64,000 nucleotides of DNA, taken from contig NZ_SJEE01000021.1 of assembly GCF_006937785.1 (NCBI RefSeq), positions 21,027 to 85,026 of the forward strand, read 5' to 3'. Under the pieces are notes generated by a model that saw only the letters and a program-made list of their open reading frames with translations, searched no databases and had not been told where the DNA came from. The position numbers and the translations under genes are program-made. Shown here one piece after another: positions 42,207 to 51,921 of the stretch (position 1 is the first letter of the stretch; every line of letters begins with the position of its first letter). Origin of the DNA: Pseudanabaena sp. UWO311 (GTDB lineage Bacteria > Cyanobacteriota > Cyanobacteriia > Pseudanabaenales > Pseudanabaenaceae).

Positions 42207-42488
42207 TTAGTAGTGAAAGCGGCAGGCGAGAATTCTGATTTTATCGTCTAAAACTTCATAAACTAGACGATGTTCTTGATCGATACGGCGCGACCAACAG
42301 CCAGACAGATCGTGTTTTAGAGCTTCGGGCTGTCCTGTACCTTCAAATGGATTACGTTGGACTTCACGAATCAGCTTGATAATTTTTAATGCTTTTTTAC
42401 GATCATTTTCAATCCACCAAGCTAAGTCCTCAAAAGCATCTGCATCAAATTCCAAGTTTTTCACAGGCAGATTCCAAAGAGATTCCAT
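42207..42488 (-). CDS. yoeB: YoeB/Txe-family toxin
   Basis: 93 residues. It has the YoeB pattern: FEDLAWWIENDRKKALKIIKLI, NPFEGTGQPEALKHDLSGCWSRRIDQEHRLVYEV and a final RILACRFHY. The catalytic residues of YoeB (Glu, Arg and C-terminal His-Tyr) are all visible. It cuts mRNA at the ribosome A-site. The antitoxin gene overlaps at its 5' end. Confidence 0.92.
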   Translation of the reverse strand: MESLWNLPVKNLEFDADAFEDLAWWIENDRKKALKIIKLIREVQRNPFEGTGQPEALKHDLSGCWSRRIDQEHRLVYEVLDDKIRILACRFHY

Positions 42489-42651
42489 CTTGACGTTTTC
42501 TGGCTTTAAGCAGTCTTTCTTTCATTGCTGGACTGCTAAGTAAATATGCTGTTTCTCTTTCTGCCATTAGTTCTTGCCAGAAGGCAATGGGGACAACTAC
42601 GGAAACTGTTTGTCCTTCTGAATCACAGATGTATTGTAATGCGTTAGTCAT
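42445..42651 (-). CDS. yefM: YefM/Phd-family antitoxin
   Basis: 68 residues. The N-terminus TNALQYICDSEGQTVSVVVPIAFWQELMAERETAYLLSS fits the Phd/YefM fold that binds DNA and masks the toxin through its C-terminal helix. It precedes and overlaps the yoeB-like gene by 44 nt on the same strand. Confidence 0.8.
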   Translation of the reverse strand: MTNALQYICDSEGQTVSVVVPIAFWQELMAERETAYLLSSPAMKERLLKARKRQDGISLESACEKLGI

Positions 42652-42690
42652 AGCAGTCAGTACAACTTACTTGATTAATCATAATTATAA

Positions 42691-42893
42691 CTGATCGCCC
42701 CTCACCATCTATCACACCCGATCGCCTATTTCCCAATCAAACAGAGATCGCCCCTCACCACCCATAAAACCCGATCGCCTAAATCTCAACATCAAACAGC
42801 GATCGCCTCTCAACACCCACAAAACCCGATCGCCTATTCCCCCAAACCAAACAGCGATCCCACTTCATCACCCATAAACTGCGATCAACTATT
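42691..42893. repeat. HIP1-bearing 55-bp repeat array C (4 units)
   Basis: Four units beginning CTGATCGCCCC, CAGAGATCGCC, CAGCGATCGCC and CAGCGATCCCA, spaced 53, 55 and 55 bp. The CACCCATAAAACCCGATCGCC segment is nearly constant. It separates the yefM-like gene from the HEPN-motif gene; the two outer units are most diverged. Confidence 0.85.
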
Positions 42894-43035
42894 TTCAAGC
42901 AAAAAGTGGGATCACCCCAAAACTCATGCAGATATTCTAAAATGATTTGTGGGAAATGTGTTTTATTGAATTAGTTAAACTACATACAATCCACGAATCC
43001 TCATCATAAATATTTAATAATCCAAATAATTAATT

Positions 43036-44499
43036 ATGATTTTAAAAAAAGAGAATCTTATTCTTGCTGAAAAATTAGTTGTTTATAATAATTTTGCGGA
43101 AATCGATGACTTGGTGGGACGGCTTTTGGTGGAGCTACAAATTTATCCAATACCTCGAATATTATGGGATTTTGAAATATTGGGTATGGAAGTGCCTCAA
43201 TTTCATGCTGTTTTTGCTAGTGAAAGTCTATTAGAAAACTTCTTTTTAGGACATCTAATACAAGTTGAACTTCTTAAATTAGGAGAAATTAGTCGTGGCG
43301 CAGATATTTCTTCCATTGCTAAAGGAACAGCTTTAAGAACCTATTTAGATTTAGATGATCCAGAGACTCTATCACATAAATTTAACTTTTGTTTAACTAA
43401 CACAAGATTTCAAAGGATTTTTCACTGTCACAGTCTTCAAGAAGATTGTAATGGTGGCGTTCTAAAGGGAATTCCTTTGAATTCTAAATGGGCTATCAAT
43501 CTAGAAATAGGTGAGCAAGCTTGTAAATGGCTTGATATGAGAGAAGATAATGTTGGTACATATTTAACAGGGGTAGGGACTCTTTTTCAGTTAAAAGAAA
43601 CTGAGGAGGCTGAAGAACTACCTGAATCACTTACAAACATTAGCATCAATGAAGCCGAAGAATTACTTAGAAATCTTGGCTTACTTCTTTCCTATGCTAA
43701 TGGAGGATTTATAGCACCTGTCTTTATTGAAGGTGAGAAATATACCAGATATGAATCAGACGAAAATGATCTCAAAAGCAAATCATTTATCTCAACTGAC
43801 ACTACGTCTTCACTTATACACACTGCGTCTCAGTTTACATCTCTTGAAAAGCTAGGGAAAAGCTGGCTAACAGAAGACAGTGATTTAGCAGTTTTCATTA
43901 GCTGCTTTGACAGCTTTGAAAAAATGCTTGCTCAACCATTTTGGAGAGAGACTTTTTATTTTGTTCTGGTGCAATACTTTCAGGCAACAAGTAGCGATAA
44001 CTGGGAATTAGCAGCTAGTGCTACTGGAGCAGCTTTAGAGCGATTAAGTTATGCTATTCTAGTGGAAGATGAGAATAATTTAACTACAAAAGCAAGATGC
44101 GAATTGTTATTCGATATTAGACGTACTGATATAGCTAAAACTGCTTGGAATCTTGGACGTAGAGCAGGACAGGAACATATTTCTACTACTGGTAAAAGAT
44201 TGAGACTAATGCTTGAACGTATAGGCTTAACAAAAAGTAGGGGTTATTTTGATATAGATTTCGTACAAGATTTTTTGTCAGTTCGTAATGATGCTGTACA
44301 TCCGCAAGTTAGCGAAATAACTTTAGAAGATCGTTATCGCGCAATAATGCAAGCCATCCAATGGATTGATGACGTTTTACTATGGAGACTTGGTTATGAA
44401 GGTCATTACATTGATAGAGTGACTGGCTCATTTCCGACATTAGATAATCCTAATTTAAATTTAAGATACGATCTATCTTTGCGAGATTCCAGTTGGTAA
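43036..44499 (+). CDS. Large HEPN-motif protein (ApeA-like candidate)
   Basis: 487 residues, no signal peptide and no membrane helices. The N-terminal 350 residues are mixed alpha/beta with no domain I recognise. The C-terminus contains RNDAVH (Arg417 to His422), an R-X4-H motif of HEPN ribonucleases, inside a helix bundle (DFLSVRNDAVHPQVSEITLEDRYRAIMQAIQWIDDVLLWRL). The length, the N-terminal unknown domain and the C-terminal HEPN resemble ApeA-type anti-phage proteins. It lies in the toxin-antitoxin island, is more A/T-rich than its neighbours, and has no obvious partner gene. No activity is shown. Confidence 0.6.
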   Translation: MILKKENLILAEKLVVYNNFAEIDDLVGRLLVELQIYPIPRILWDFEILGMEVPQFHAVFASESLLENFFLGHLIQVELLKLGEISRGADISSIAKGTALRTYLDLDDPETLSHKFNFCLTNTRFQRIFHCHSLQEDCNGGVLKGIPLNSKWAINLEIGEQACKWLDMREDNVGTYLTGVGTLFQLKETEEAEELPESLTNISINEAEELLRNLGLLLSYANGGFIAPVFIEGEKYTRYESDENDLKSKSFISTDTTSSLIHTASQFTSLEKLGKSWLTEDSDLAVFISCFDSFEKMLAQPFWRETFYFVLVQYFQATSSDNWELAASATGAALERLSYAILVEDENNLTTKARCELLFDIRRTDIAKTAWNLGRRAGQEHISTTGKRLRLMLERIGLTKSRGYFDIDFVQDFLSVRNDAVHPQVSEITLEDRYRAIMQAIQWIDDVLLWRLGYEGHYIDRVTGSFPTLDNPNLNLRYDLSLRDSSW

Positions 44500-44541
44500 A
44501 AGAATAGATTAATGTTTAAGTCTAGTTAAAGAAGGAAAAAG

Positions 44542-44802
44542 ATGACAACTAATAGCCCAACTATATTTGCAGAAGAATTAGCCAATGAGCTAGACAAAAT
44601 TCCTGAGCAATATTGGTCAAACCTTTTGCAGATCATTCGTTTGTTTCGTGAAAGCGTTACGCCAGAATCAGAAAGCCATTCTCAAGATCCTGCAATTGTC
44701 GAAGCCATTGAAGATTTAGGGCTTGTCCATGCCATGCTAGAAGTCAAGGATGAAAAGCCTCTTAGTCTCCAAGAAGCGCTTGCCGAAATGGAAAGAGCAT
44801 GA
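44542..44802 (+). CDS. Antitoxin of a RelE-type pair
   Basis: 86 residues, acidic. LANELDKIPEQYWSNLLQIIRLFRESV and a C-terminal DEKPLSLQEALAEMERA helix are typical of antitoxins that wrap RelE toxins. It overlaps the toxin gene by 4 nt (ATGA). The DNA-binding class is not clear from sequence. Confidence 0.75.
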   Translation: MTTNSPTIFAEELANELDKIPEQYWSNLLQIIRLFRESVTPESESHSQDPAIVEAIEDLGLVHAMLEVKDEKPLSLQEALAEMERA

Positions 44803-45068
44803 ACGTTAATTACCTTCCAAGCTTTCTCAAAGAACTTAAAGCTCTCAAAAGTACTCCTTACTTCAAACCCATGAACAGCCTTGTATTTGAGGAGATTCCC
44901 AAAGTTGCTGGGTTGGCAGATATCAAAAATGTCAAAAAACTACAGGGCTATGAAAATGCGTATCGAATCAAAGTAGGAGATTATCGAATTGGCGTGATCT
45001 TTGATGGAGAAACCGTTACATTTTGTAGAGTATTGCATCGCAAAGAAATTTATCGCTATTTCCCATAA
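44799..45068 (+). CDS. RelE/ParE-superfamily toxin
   Basis: 89 residues. The order KELKALKSTPYFKPM, DIKNVKKLQGYENAYRIKVGDYRIGVIFDGETVTFCRVLHRKEIYRYFP matches RelE-like mRNA interferases, including the final H-R-x-x-I-Y-R region that carries catalytic residues. Overlapped upstream by its antitoxin. It converges with the DUF433 gene. Confidence 0.9.
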   Translation: MNVNYLPSFLKELKALKSTPYFKPMNSLVFEEIPKVAGLADIKNVKKLQGYENAYRIKVGDYRIGVIFDGETVTFCRVLHRKEIYRYFP

Positions 45069-45073
45069 ACTAA

Positions 45074-45271
45074 CTATCCTGCTGCGGTATATGCAATACA
45101 AGCTTTAAAATCTTCTCGCGTTAGATCGGGAAAATCTTCAAGTATTTCTGCTTCGGTCATATCAGAGGCTAAGTATTCAAGCACTTCATAAACCGTAATT
45201 CGCAACCCACGCACACAAGGCTTGCCACCTCGCTTATTTGGCTCAATCGTGATGTAATTTCGGTAGTTCAT
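45074..45271 (-). CDS. Orphan DUF433 (VapB-like) antitoxin
   Basis: 65 residues with the DUF433 signature PNKRGGKPCVRGLRITVYEVLEYLASDMTEAEILEDFPDLTREDFKAC, a winged-helix DNA-binding domain. DUF433 genes usually precede a PIN-domain (DUF5615) toxin gene. Here the downstream space is taken by the convergent RelE-type gene, so no partner toxin is present in this window. Confidence 0.85.
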   Translation of the reverse strand: MNYRNYITIEPNKRGGKPCVRGLRITVYEVLEYLASDMTEAEILEDFPDLTREDFKACIAYTAAG

Positions 45272-45289
45272 ATTTGTAGCCTAAAGAAT

Positions 45290-45315
45290 GGGGCGGCACA
45301 AGCCGCCCCTTTTTT
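45290..45315 (+). terminator. 8-bp hairpin with T6 tract
   Basis: GGGGCGGC (45290-45297) pairs with GCCGCCCC (45302-45309) around ACAA and is followed by TTTTTT, so it terminates plus-strand transcripts just before chlH's minus-strand end. In the reverse direction it lacks a U-tract. Confidence 0.75.
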
Positions 45316-45318
45316 ATT

Positions 45319-48300
45319 TTACTCTACACCTTCAATGCGGTCTTCGAGTTCTTGATAAAGCTCTCGCAATCTATCCAGATTCTCTTCGCTGGTTTCCCAA
45401 TAGCCGCGACCATTGACTTCTAGAAGAGTACCAACAATCTTACGGAACGAATTGGGATTGAGATTTTTGAGGCGATCGCACATCTCTTTATCGTTCACAT
45501 AGACATCATTGACATCTTCGTAAACCCAGTTATCCACTGCTCCAGCCGTTGCCGACCAGCCCATCGTGTTAACTAGGCGCTTCGAGATTTCGCGCACACC
45601 TTCATAACCACTCTTGAGCATTCCCTCATACCATTTAGGATTGAGAATCTTCGTGCGGGTATCGAGGCGAACTGTCTCAGTCAGGGTGCGGACTTGAGCA
45701 TTGGCTGTCGTGGTGTCAGCGACAAAAGAGGCGGGTTTTTTGCCATCTTTACGCAGACTGCCAACAAGCTTGGTGGGGTCAGAGTCGAAGTAGTGGGATA
45801 CATCGGTGAGACTGATTTCTGACGAATCCAAGTTTTGGAAGGTCATGTCAACGGTCTTCAGTGAGGCTTCGTAAAGCTGACGCTGTTGGGTGTTGCTGAC
45901 ATTCGCACCAAAGGCGAAGGACTTGCGCGATAGATACATCTGTTGCAATTCTTCTTCGTTTTCCCATGTACTGTTTTCCACAGCTAGGTTAACATTAGAG
46001 GAATAGGAACCTGATGAGTTACTGAATACGCGAGTTGCGGCTTGGTTGATGGTTAAGCCAAACTCCTCTGCTTGGGCGATCGCATGTTTGCGGACAAAGT
46101 TCATTTCCAAAGGCTCATCGGCTTCGGCAGCCATTCTCACGGCGCGATCGATCAAGTCCATTTGATTCACGAACAAGTCGCGGAATACGCCTGAGCAGTT
46201 GACGACCACATCAACGCGAGGTCTGCCTAGTTCTTCGAGAGGAGTTAACTCTAAACGATTGATGCGACCGAGGGCATCGGGCATGGGCTTCACGCCGATC
46301 ATGCAGAGAACTTGAGCGAGGGATTCGCCGTAGGTCTTGATGTTATCAGTTCCCCAGAGGACGACGGCGATCGTTTCGGGATAGACACCGTTGTTGTCTT
46401 GACGTTGACGCTCTAAGAGGCGATCGACTACGGTTTTCGCAGCTTGGACTGCGGCACTAGTAGGGATCGAGTTAGGATCGAGCGCATGCATATTCTTGCC
46501 AGTGGGCAGCACGAGGGGATTGCGGATTGGATCTCCTCCAGGGCTAGGCAGAATATAATCGCCTTCAAGGGCGCGAATGAGACCGCCAAGTTCATTGTCG
46601 GCAACAATTTGTTTGAGACAGAACTCTAGGAACTCAAATAGAGGCTTGATATCATCTTTATTGATATTTGCATAACCATTCTCTTGGAAGACTTCGATCC
46701 AAGGTTCGGTTTTGCCCATTTTAAAGAAGTTGAGAACCGAGATTTTGGAAACTTTGCCATCATCATCGGCTTTTGCTTTGACCAATGCACCAACGGCTTT
46801 GTTAGCGATCGCCCGAATATTTGCCAACAGTTCCACATCGGCATAAATGCCTTTGTCGCTGGACTTATAAAGCAGTTCGATATCGCGACCGATCGCTTCA
46901 CACATAATCCGCAACAAAGACTTCATATTGTCTTCAGGGCGATCGAAGCTGGCGATACTGGTCAAGACATCGGTGACATCTTCCACTTTCGGGGGTTCGC
47001 CGACAATGTGTAAACCACAGGGCAGAACTCGCGATTCGATTTCCATCAGCTTGTTATAAACTTGACCGATGACGTTATCACGTCCCTCTAGATCCATCTC
47101 CTTCGCATCGGTGTCAGGAAGTTCCACATCCTTATCCAGATTCACCAAGCGCACTTTATCCATAATCGTGTTCGTGATTTGGATACCGCGACTACCAGTC
47201 CGCAAATCTTTGTAAGAAGCAATCAGTTCGCTGAGTTCTTGCAAATTACGGCTCAAACCTGCATTTTCAGGAGCAGGCGTGATGTAACTGATGATTGTGG
47301 CGTAACCGCGCCGTTTTGCGATCGTGGCTTCCGATGGATTATTTACGGCGTAGTAATAGATGTTTGGCAATGCACCAATCAGGCTGTCAGGGAAACATTC
47401 GCCCGACATACCGACTTGCTTGCCTGGCATGAATTCCATCGAGCCATGAGTACCGAAGTGGAGGACAGCATCGGCTCCCCAGATATGGTTGAGATAGGTG
47501 TAGTAAGCGACAAATCCGTGGTGTGGTGAGGCAGATTTACTAAAGAGCAAACGCATCGGATCGCCTTCATAACCAAAGGTGGGCTGCACGCCGACAAAGA
47601 GATTGCCATATTGCTTACCGTAAATCAGCAAATTCTGTCCATCGGAATTTAGATGTCCAGGGGCGGCTCCCCACTGTTCGATAATGCGATCGACATAGGG
47701 AGTGTTTGCTTCATATTCAGGGACAGACATCTTATAAGCAACGTTGAGTTCGGGACTGCCGACCATTGCTTCAGGATTGTGCAAGATATCTTCCATCATG
47801 TCGTGGGATGTCTTGGGCAAGCCTTGGACATCATAGCCATTGTTGCCAAGGGCTTCTGCAACTTTATGAATAGAAGAGAATACATCCAAATAAGCAGCCG
47901 TTCCGATATTGCCCTTATCTGGAGGGAAACTGAAGATTGTGATCGCGAGTTTCTTCTCGTGACGGGGCTTACGGCGGAGATTAGCCCATTTGATTGCACG
48001 GTTGGCAATAGTTTCGAGGCGATCGCCGATCGCATGGGATCTTCCCGTCATGCTATCGCGACCCGACAGCACAATCGGATCGAGTCCACCATCAAGTTCA
48101 GGTAAAGCAACTTGCAAAGCAACTTGGACAGGATGCAAACCAAGATCGCTATCTTGCCATTCTTCAGTAGTTTGGAATACGAGGGGTAAAGCCACCATGT
48201 AGGGACGATTCAGCTTTTCGAGGGCTTTGATTGCTTTGGGATGATCTTGCTTAGCAGGGCCCCCAACTAAAGCGAATCCAGTTAGCGAAACAACACTATC

Positions 48301-49323
48301 CACGATCGCCCGATCCTTTTGTTTAGGATCGTAAAAATATTCTTCAACCGCATTGGAGAAGTCCAAGCCCCCATTGAATACAGAAATCACCCGCGCCCCA
48401 AGGGATTCCAATTCTTGCACCATTGCCACATAATGCGCGTCATCGCCTGTAACAAGGTGAGTTCTTGCCATCAACAAACCCACGCATGGTGCTAGAGGAT
48501 CTTTCATGTCATCAGAAATATCTTCGCGGGCGTTAAACCATTTTAAATAGTCAGCCGTAGTCTCGAACATCTTTGGCGCGAGTGGATGCCAAAGCCCCTT
48601 TTCCAAATAAGTAACAGGCTCTTTAATGATCAGATTTGCCGCACCCGTTTCTTTAGCTCTTGCCTTGACAGTGGGTAAATAATTTTGGGCAAGCATCAAC
48701 AAGAAATTTTCGAGATTTTCGGTCGAACCACCGAGCCAATATTGGAAGCTCAACATGAAGTTACGAGCATCCTGCGCCTTGTCCATCGGCATATATTTGA
48801 GAATCTTGGGCAAGGTCTGCACAACCTTGAGCATACTGTCCTGAAAAGAACTCCCCGATTTTTCTTTGCGCTTGCGCATAAACTGCGCGATCGCACTCTT
48901 AGACTGCCCCAGATTTTCCATGCTGAAGCTGCCCATTTTATTGAGACGCATTACCTCTGGCATGGATGGGAATACCACACAGGCAGATAGGCGATCGCGA
49001 TGTGGGGTAACGGCAAGAGCAATCTTTGTCGCCAGATCGTCAATAAAAATTAGTGATGCGATGAAAATATCAGCGCCAGCGATATCTTCTTTGAATTCCT
49101 CGTAATTTTCGGGACTCCGAATATCCTCAATTAGATAGCCACTCACCTCGATCGCAAGGTTGGGATTATTTTTATTAATTGACTTTACAGCCGCCGACAT
49201 AGCGCTCTGGTATTGAGGTTCGAGCACTACATAGACCAACTTCATTAAGACCCGACCCTGTAGATTTTCGGGAATGATACGTCTACTAGATAGTGATGCG
49301 ATCGGTGGCGCAGAAGTGAACAT
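45319..49323 (-). CDS. chlH: Magnesium chelatase subunit H
   Basis: 1334 residues, the expected length of ChlH (CobN/Mg-chelatase family). ChlH binds protoporphyrin IX and, with ChlI and ChlD, inserts Mg2+ in the first committed step of chlorophyll synthesis. Visible landmarks include [14 protein letters not shown] near the N-terminus, [27 protein letters not shown] and SGEC near 630, and RKHAIAQ near 1090. Start ATG 49323; a second Met follows at residue 27. No frameshift is seen over 4 kb. Long upstream region 49324-49832 has no other gene. Confidence 0.97.
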   Translation of the reverse strand: MFTSAPPIASLSSRRIIPENLQGRVLMKLVYVVLEPQYQSAMSAAVKSINKNNPNLAIEVSGYLIEDIRSPENYEEFKEDIAGADIFIASLIFIDDLATKIALAVTPHRDRLSACVVFPSMPEVMRLNKMGSFSMENLGQSKSAIAQFMRKRKEKSGSSFQDSMLKVVQTLPKILKYMPMDKAQDARNFMLSFQYWLGGSTENLENFLLMLAQNYLPTVKARAKETGAANLIIKEPVTYLEKGLWHPLAPKMFETTADYLKWFNAREDISDDMKDPLAPCVGLLMARTHLVTGDDAHYVAMVQELESLGARVISVFNGGLDFSNAVEEYFYDPKQKDRAIVDSVVSLTGFALVGGPAKQDHPKAIKALEKLNRPYMVALPLVFQTTEEWQDSDLGLHPVQVALQVALPELDGGLDPIVLSGRDSMTGRSHAIGDRLETIANRAIKWANLRRKPRHEKKLAITIFSFPPDKGNIGTAAYLDVFSSIHKVAEALGNNGYDVQGLPKTSHDMMEDILHNPEAMVGSPELNVAYKMSVPEYEANTPYVDRIIEQWGAAPGHLNSDGQNLLIYGKQYGNLFVGVQPTFGYEGDPMRLLFSKSASPHHGFVAYYTYLNHIWGADAVLHFGTHGSMEFMPGKQVGMSGECFPDSLIGALPNIYYYAVNNPSEATIAKRRGYATIISYITPAPENAGLSRNLQELSELIASYKDLRTGSRGIQITNTIMDKVRLVNLDKDVELPDTDAKEMDLEGRDNVIGQVYNKLMEIESRVLPCGLHIVGEPPKVEDVTDVLTSIASFDRPEDNMKSLLRIMCEAIGRDIELLYKSSDKGIYADVELLANIRAIANKAVGALVKAKADDDGKVSKISVLNFFKMGKTEPWIEVFQENGYANINKDDIKPLFEFLEFCLKQIVADNELGGLIRALEGDYILPSPGGDPIRNPLVLPTGKNMHALDPNSIPTSAAVQAAKTVVDRLLERQRQDNNGVYPETIAVVLWGTDNIKTYGESLAQVLCMIGVKPMPDALGRINRLELTPLEELGRPRVDVVVNCSGVFRDLFVNQMDLIDRAVRMAAEADEPLEMNFVRKHAIAQAEEFGLTINQAATRVFSNSSGSYSSNVNLAVENSTWENEEELQQMYLSRKSFAFGANVSNTQQRQLYEASLKTVDMTFQNLDSSEISLTDVSHYFDSDPTKLVGSLRKDGKKPASFVADTTTANAQVRTLTETVRLDTRTKILNPKWYEGMLKSGYEGVREISKRLVNTMGWSATAGAVDNWVYEDVNDVYVNDKEMCDRLKNLNPNSFRKIVGTLLEVNGRGYWETSEENLDRLRELYQELEDRIEGVE

Positions 49324-49832
49324 GCAGTCTCCTTAAATTACTGTCCTGATTTTTGGGAATTTTAAATTTGGCTGATTCGTTATTTGTTGCTCAAACTGTT
49401 ACATAAGGTAACAATTAGCAACTAAAGATTTATACCTATTCACTATTTAATACCAGACAACCATTGCAGTGGTTGATTTTGGGCAATAAATGCAATAATT
49501 TGAAATTGATTTGTTTACATTTCGTTACATTTCTTGAGCTTTATGACAGCAAAATGTAAATAAATTTTAAATCTCTTGAAGAGTCTTAAGCTAAAATCGA
49601 TTTCATAATATAGCAATCCTAAATGGTTTGTAAGAGCAGCCCTGCTTCAGGCTGTAAAGCTCTCAAATCATTCGATTTCACAAATGAATTAGGATTTGAT
49701 ATGGTGTTTACCAGTTTGCTTAGGTACGGATTTATTTCCCCCCGAAATCGGGTAAATAAACTTCTGTCCCTCGCTTGCTTGAAAAGCGCTATATAAACTT
49801 AGACAACAATACTGAACTTAGAGAAAATCGTT
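49324..49832. other. Long non-coding region between chlH and tic20 genes
   Basis: 509 bp. It contains a MITE-like imperfect inverted repeat (49615-49697) and an A/T-rich leader for chlH. A short palindrome-like CCCGAAATCGGG lies at about 49741. I see no gene or recognisable riboswitch. Confidence 0.6.
49615..49697. repeat. MITE-like imperfect inverted repeat
   Basis: Ends AATCCTAAATGGTTTG and CAAATGAATTAGGATT match at 13 of 16 positions. The inside is a small stem-loop (AGAGCAGCC ... GGCTGTAAAGCTCT). It looks like a dispersed intergenic element and shows no coding potential. Confidence 0.6.
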
Positions 49833-50342
49833 ATGACATGGCAGCAATCTGTAATACCTCTGCATCGCTTTTATAGTTGCTTGCCTTACTTATTACCCAT
49901 ATCGGCGGGCGTAATCTATGGGGCTGTCTTATTTCAGCAGTTCCCACTCTTAGTGATTCCATTTTTTCCGTTTATTTGGTTGTATGGCAATGTTTTAGCA
50001 TTTCCACTAGTTCCTGTACTTGGTTTGACAGGCGAATTTTTCCTGTTTATGGGGTTATTCTTTTTAATCGTAAGAGATGTTCGTGTCCCACATTTTATTC
50101 GCTTCAATACAATGCAATCTTTGTTAATGCAAATTGTATTATTTATCGTTCAACTTTTCTTTCAAATTGCCCAACAGCTAACTAGCAATGGATTACCATC
50201 GGTAATCAGTGCAACTATTGCTAATACAATATTTATCGGTACGACCCTAGTAGCTGGTTATGCAATTTATTACAGCATTAAAGGTGAATATTCTGATATT
50301 CCTACGCTTTCTCAAGCTGCATCATTTCAGTGTGAACTATAA
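49833..50342 (+). CDS. Tic20 family membrane protein
   Basis: 169 residues with four hydrophobic segments. Tic20/Ycf60 features are FYSCLPYLLPISAGVIYG near the N-terminus, PFIWLYGNVLAFPLVP, and the conserved FIRFNTMQSLLMQIVL block near residue 90, where plant Tic20 has a similar RFN...QA-L sequence. Tic20 is a central part of the inner-envelope import complex in plastids. The cyanobacterial homologue's function is not settled. A paralogue follows 67 bp later. Confidence 0.85.
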   Translation: MTWQQSVIPLHRFYSCLPYLLPISAGVIYGAVLFQQFPLLVIPFFPFIWLYGNVLAFPLVPVLGLTGEFFLFMGLFFLIVRDVRVPHFIRFNTMQSLLMQIVLFIVQLFFQIAQQLTSNGLPSVISATIANTIFIGTTLVAGYAIYYSIKGEYSDIPTLSQAASFQCEL

Positions 50343-50409
50343 AAAGAAAAGTTTAGTTCTTTATCCTGAATCGATTATGCTCAATCAATTTAGAAACAAA
50401 TAATGATTT

Positions 50410-50913
50410 ATGGCACGACGTAGTTCAGTTAATAATTTAGATAGACTATACGCCAGCTTGCCTTACCTACTGCCAATCACCGCAGTAGTTGGTTTTGGTG
50501 CATTTCTGTTTCTTCAATTTCCTTATTTGTTTTTTGTGTTTTTCCCAGTTTTTAAATTGAGTCAAATTCTATCTATTTCCATTATTGATTTTATCTCTAT
50601 CCGTTTTGTTGTTTGGATCTGTGTATTTATTTTCGTAGTTAGAAGCTACAAGGTTAACCACTTTACACGCTTCAATGCTATGCAAGCTTTACTATTAGAT
50701 GTGATTGTTGCGCTTGTAGGAGCATTAGCTCAGATTTTAGAAGTAGCTTTAGGCCAAATTTCTTTCTTCCCCTTTATGCTGCAAATTATTGCAAGTGTTA
50801 CATTTTTAGGTATAACAGCTGCATTTATATATTCAGTATTTCAATGCGTCTTTGGTAAATATGCGGATAAAATTCCTTTGATTTCTGACGTTGCCTATAT
50901 GCAAGTACGTTAA
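50410..50913 (+). CDS. Tic20 family membrane protein (tandem paralogue)
   Basis: 167 residues, again with four hydrophobic segments. It shares LYASLPYLLPITAVVGFGAFLF and the FTRFNAMQALLLDVIV block with the preceding gene, but otherwise differs strongly, so the duplication is old. A 20-bp inverted repeat lies 15 bp after the stop and may terminate both genes. Confidence 0.85.
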   Translation: MARRSSVNNLDRLYASLPYLLPITAVVGFGAFLFLQFPYLFFVFFPVFKLSQILSISIIDFISIRFVVWICVFIFVVRSYKVNHFTRFNAMQALLLDVIVALVGALAQILEVALGQISFFPFMLQIIASVTFLGITAAFIYSVFQCVFGKYADKIPLISDVAYMQVR

Positions 50914-50927
50914 TTAGCGCTAGTGCT

Positions 50928-50970
50928 CAAAAGATAAGAGGAGGAGCGAAGCTCCTCCTCTTATCTTTTG
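50928..50970. terminator. 20-bp perfect inverted repeat after tic20 pair
   Basis: Arms 50928-50947 and 50951-50970 pair perfectly around GAA (tip GGAGC-GAA-GCTCC). It lies between convergent tic20 and prmC genes and can serve both strands. Confidence 0.85.
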
Positions 50971-50982
50971 GGGATGTGCCTT

Positions 50983-51876
50983 TTAGTCAAGCATTTGTGC
51001 AGATACAAATCTTGCAATTCCTGCGTAGTCCCGATGTATTTGAATATTTGTATAATTGCCGTTTGCTTGTAATAGCGATCGCACTATTTCTGACTGTCCT
51101 GCCATTAGTTCTACGATCCAAAAGCCGCCTGAAATTAAATATTGTGGTGCAGTATTAACTAATTCTCGAATTGCCTCAAGTCCATCATCACCACCATCTA
51201 GCGCCAAATGTGGTTCGTGATTTGTGACTTCTGGTTGCAAATTTAAAACTTCAATACTGGGAATATAAGGTGGATTGGAAACTATTCCCGCAATTTGGTT
51301 TTGTAAATTTAATTTAGCTAATGGCTCAAACCAACTGCCTTGATGAAAGTAAACTTGCTGATGGTTCTTGTTAGCATTAATTTTGGCAATTTCTAAAGCG
51401 GCTTCGCTGTAATCAACTGCATGAATTTGCGCTTGCGATTTTATATTTAAGAAATGCTGTGCTAAGGCGATCGCGATCGCGCCGCTACCAGTGCCTAAAT
51501 CAACCCAAACCCCATTTGTATAGCTCCCATCCTTGCTATTTTTGTTAACAAAATCAGTAACAATATCAATGATTAATTCGGTTTCAGGACGAGGAATTAA
51601 TACGGCGGGAGAAACTTGTAATTCTAAATCTCGCCATGTCACTTCGCCTGTGAGGTACTGAACAGGAATGCGATCGTTTAGCCTTTTTTGCCAAAGTTGA
51701 TCGAGAGTGGTTAAGGTTTCAAGTGTAACTTTTTGAGATATATTTGGCGATCGCAATCTTAAGTCCAATTTATCTAGGTCAGTTAGCCTTAAAACTAACC
51801 AATCTAGTTCGTATATAGGTACATCATGTTGTTTAGCCGCTAGAAAATTGCGATCGTACCATTCCCAAAAATCCAT
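50983..51876 (-). CDS. prmC: Release factor glutamine methyltransferase
   Basis: 297 residues. PrmC methylates the Gln of the GGQ motif in RF1 and RF2 using S-adenosylmethionine. An N-terminal helical domain contains PVQYLTGEVTWRDLEL. The methyltransferase fold has VWVDLGTGSGAIAIALA near residue 120, and the catalytic NPPYIP at about residue 200. RF genes are not adjacent. The hairpin at 51889-51921 lies just upstream of the start. Confidence 0.93.
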   Translation of the reverse strand: MDFWEWYDRNFLAAKQHDVPIYELDWLVLRLTDLDKLDLRLRSPNISQKVTLETLTTLDQLWQKRLNDRIPVQYLTGEVTWRDLELQVSPAVLIPRPETELIIDIVTDFVNKNSKDGSYTNGVWVDLGTGSGAIAIALAQHFLNIKSQAQIHAVDYSEAALEIAKINANKNHQQVYFHQGSWFEPLAKLNLQNQIAGIVSNPPYIPSIEVLNLQPEVTNHEPHLALDGGDDGLEAIRELVNTAPQYLISGGFWIVELMAGQSEIVRSLLQANGNYTNIQIHRDYAGIARFVSAQMLD

Positions 51877-51888
51877 AAATTTTCCCCT

Positions 51889-51921
51889 AAAGAAAAGGCT
51901 CGCTAAGCGAGCCTTTTCTTT
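51889..51921 (-). terminator. 16-bp hairpin between small gene and prmC
   Basis: Arms 51889-51904 and 51906-51921 pair perfectly around A, with A- and T-runs. It overlaps the stop of the 49-residue gene on the minus strand and precedes prmC by 12 bp, so it probably separates the two transcripts. Confidence 0.8.

Noticed and set aside
41424..42893. The regularly spaced repeats could be a CRISPR array
   Set aside because: The units diverge along their whole length, have no constant repeat with unique spacers, there are no cas genes, and the shared part is HIP1-related.
46444..49105. Several plus-strand open frames inside chlH
   Set aside because: They are antisense shadows of a complete 1334-residue ChlH, with no ribosome-binding site, start context or family similarity.
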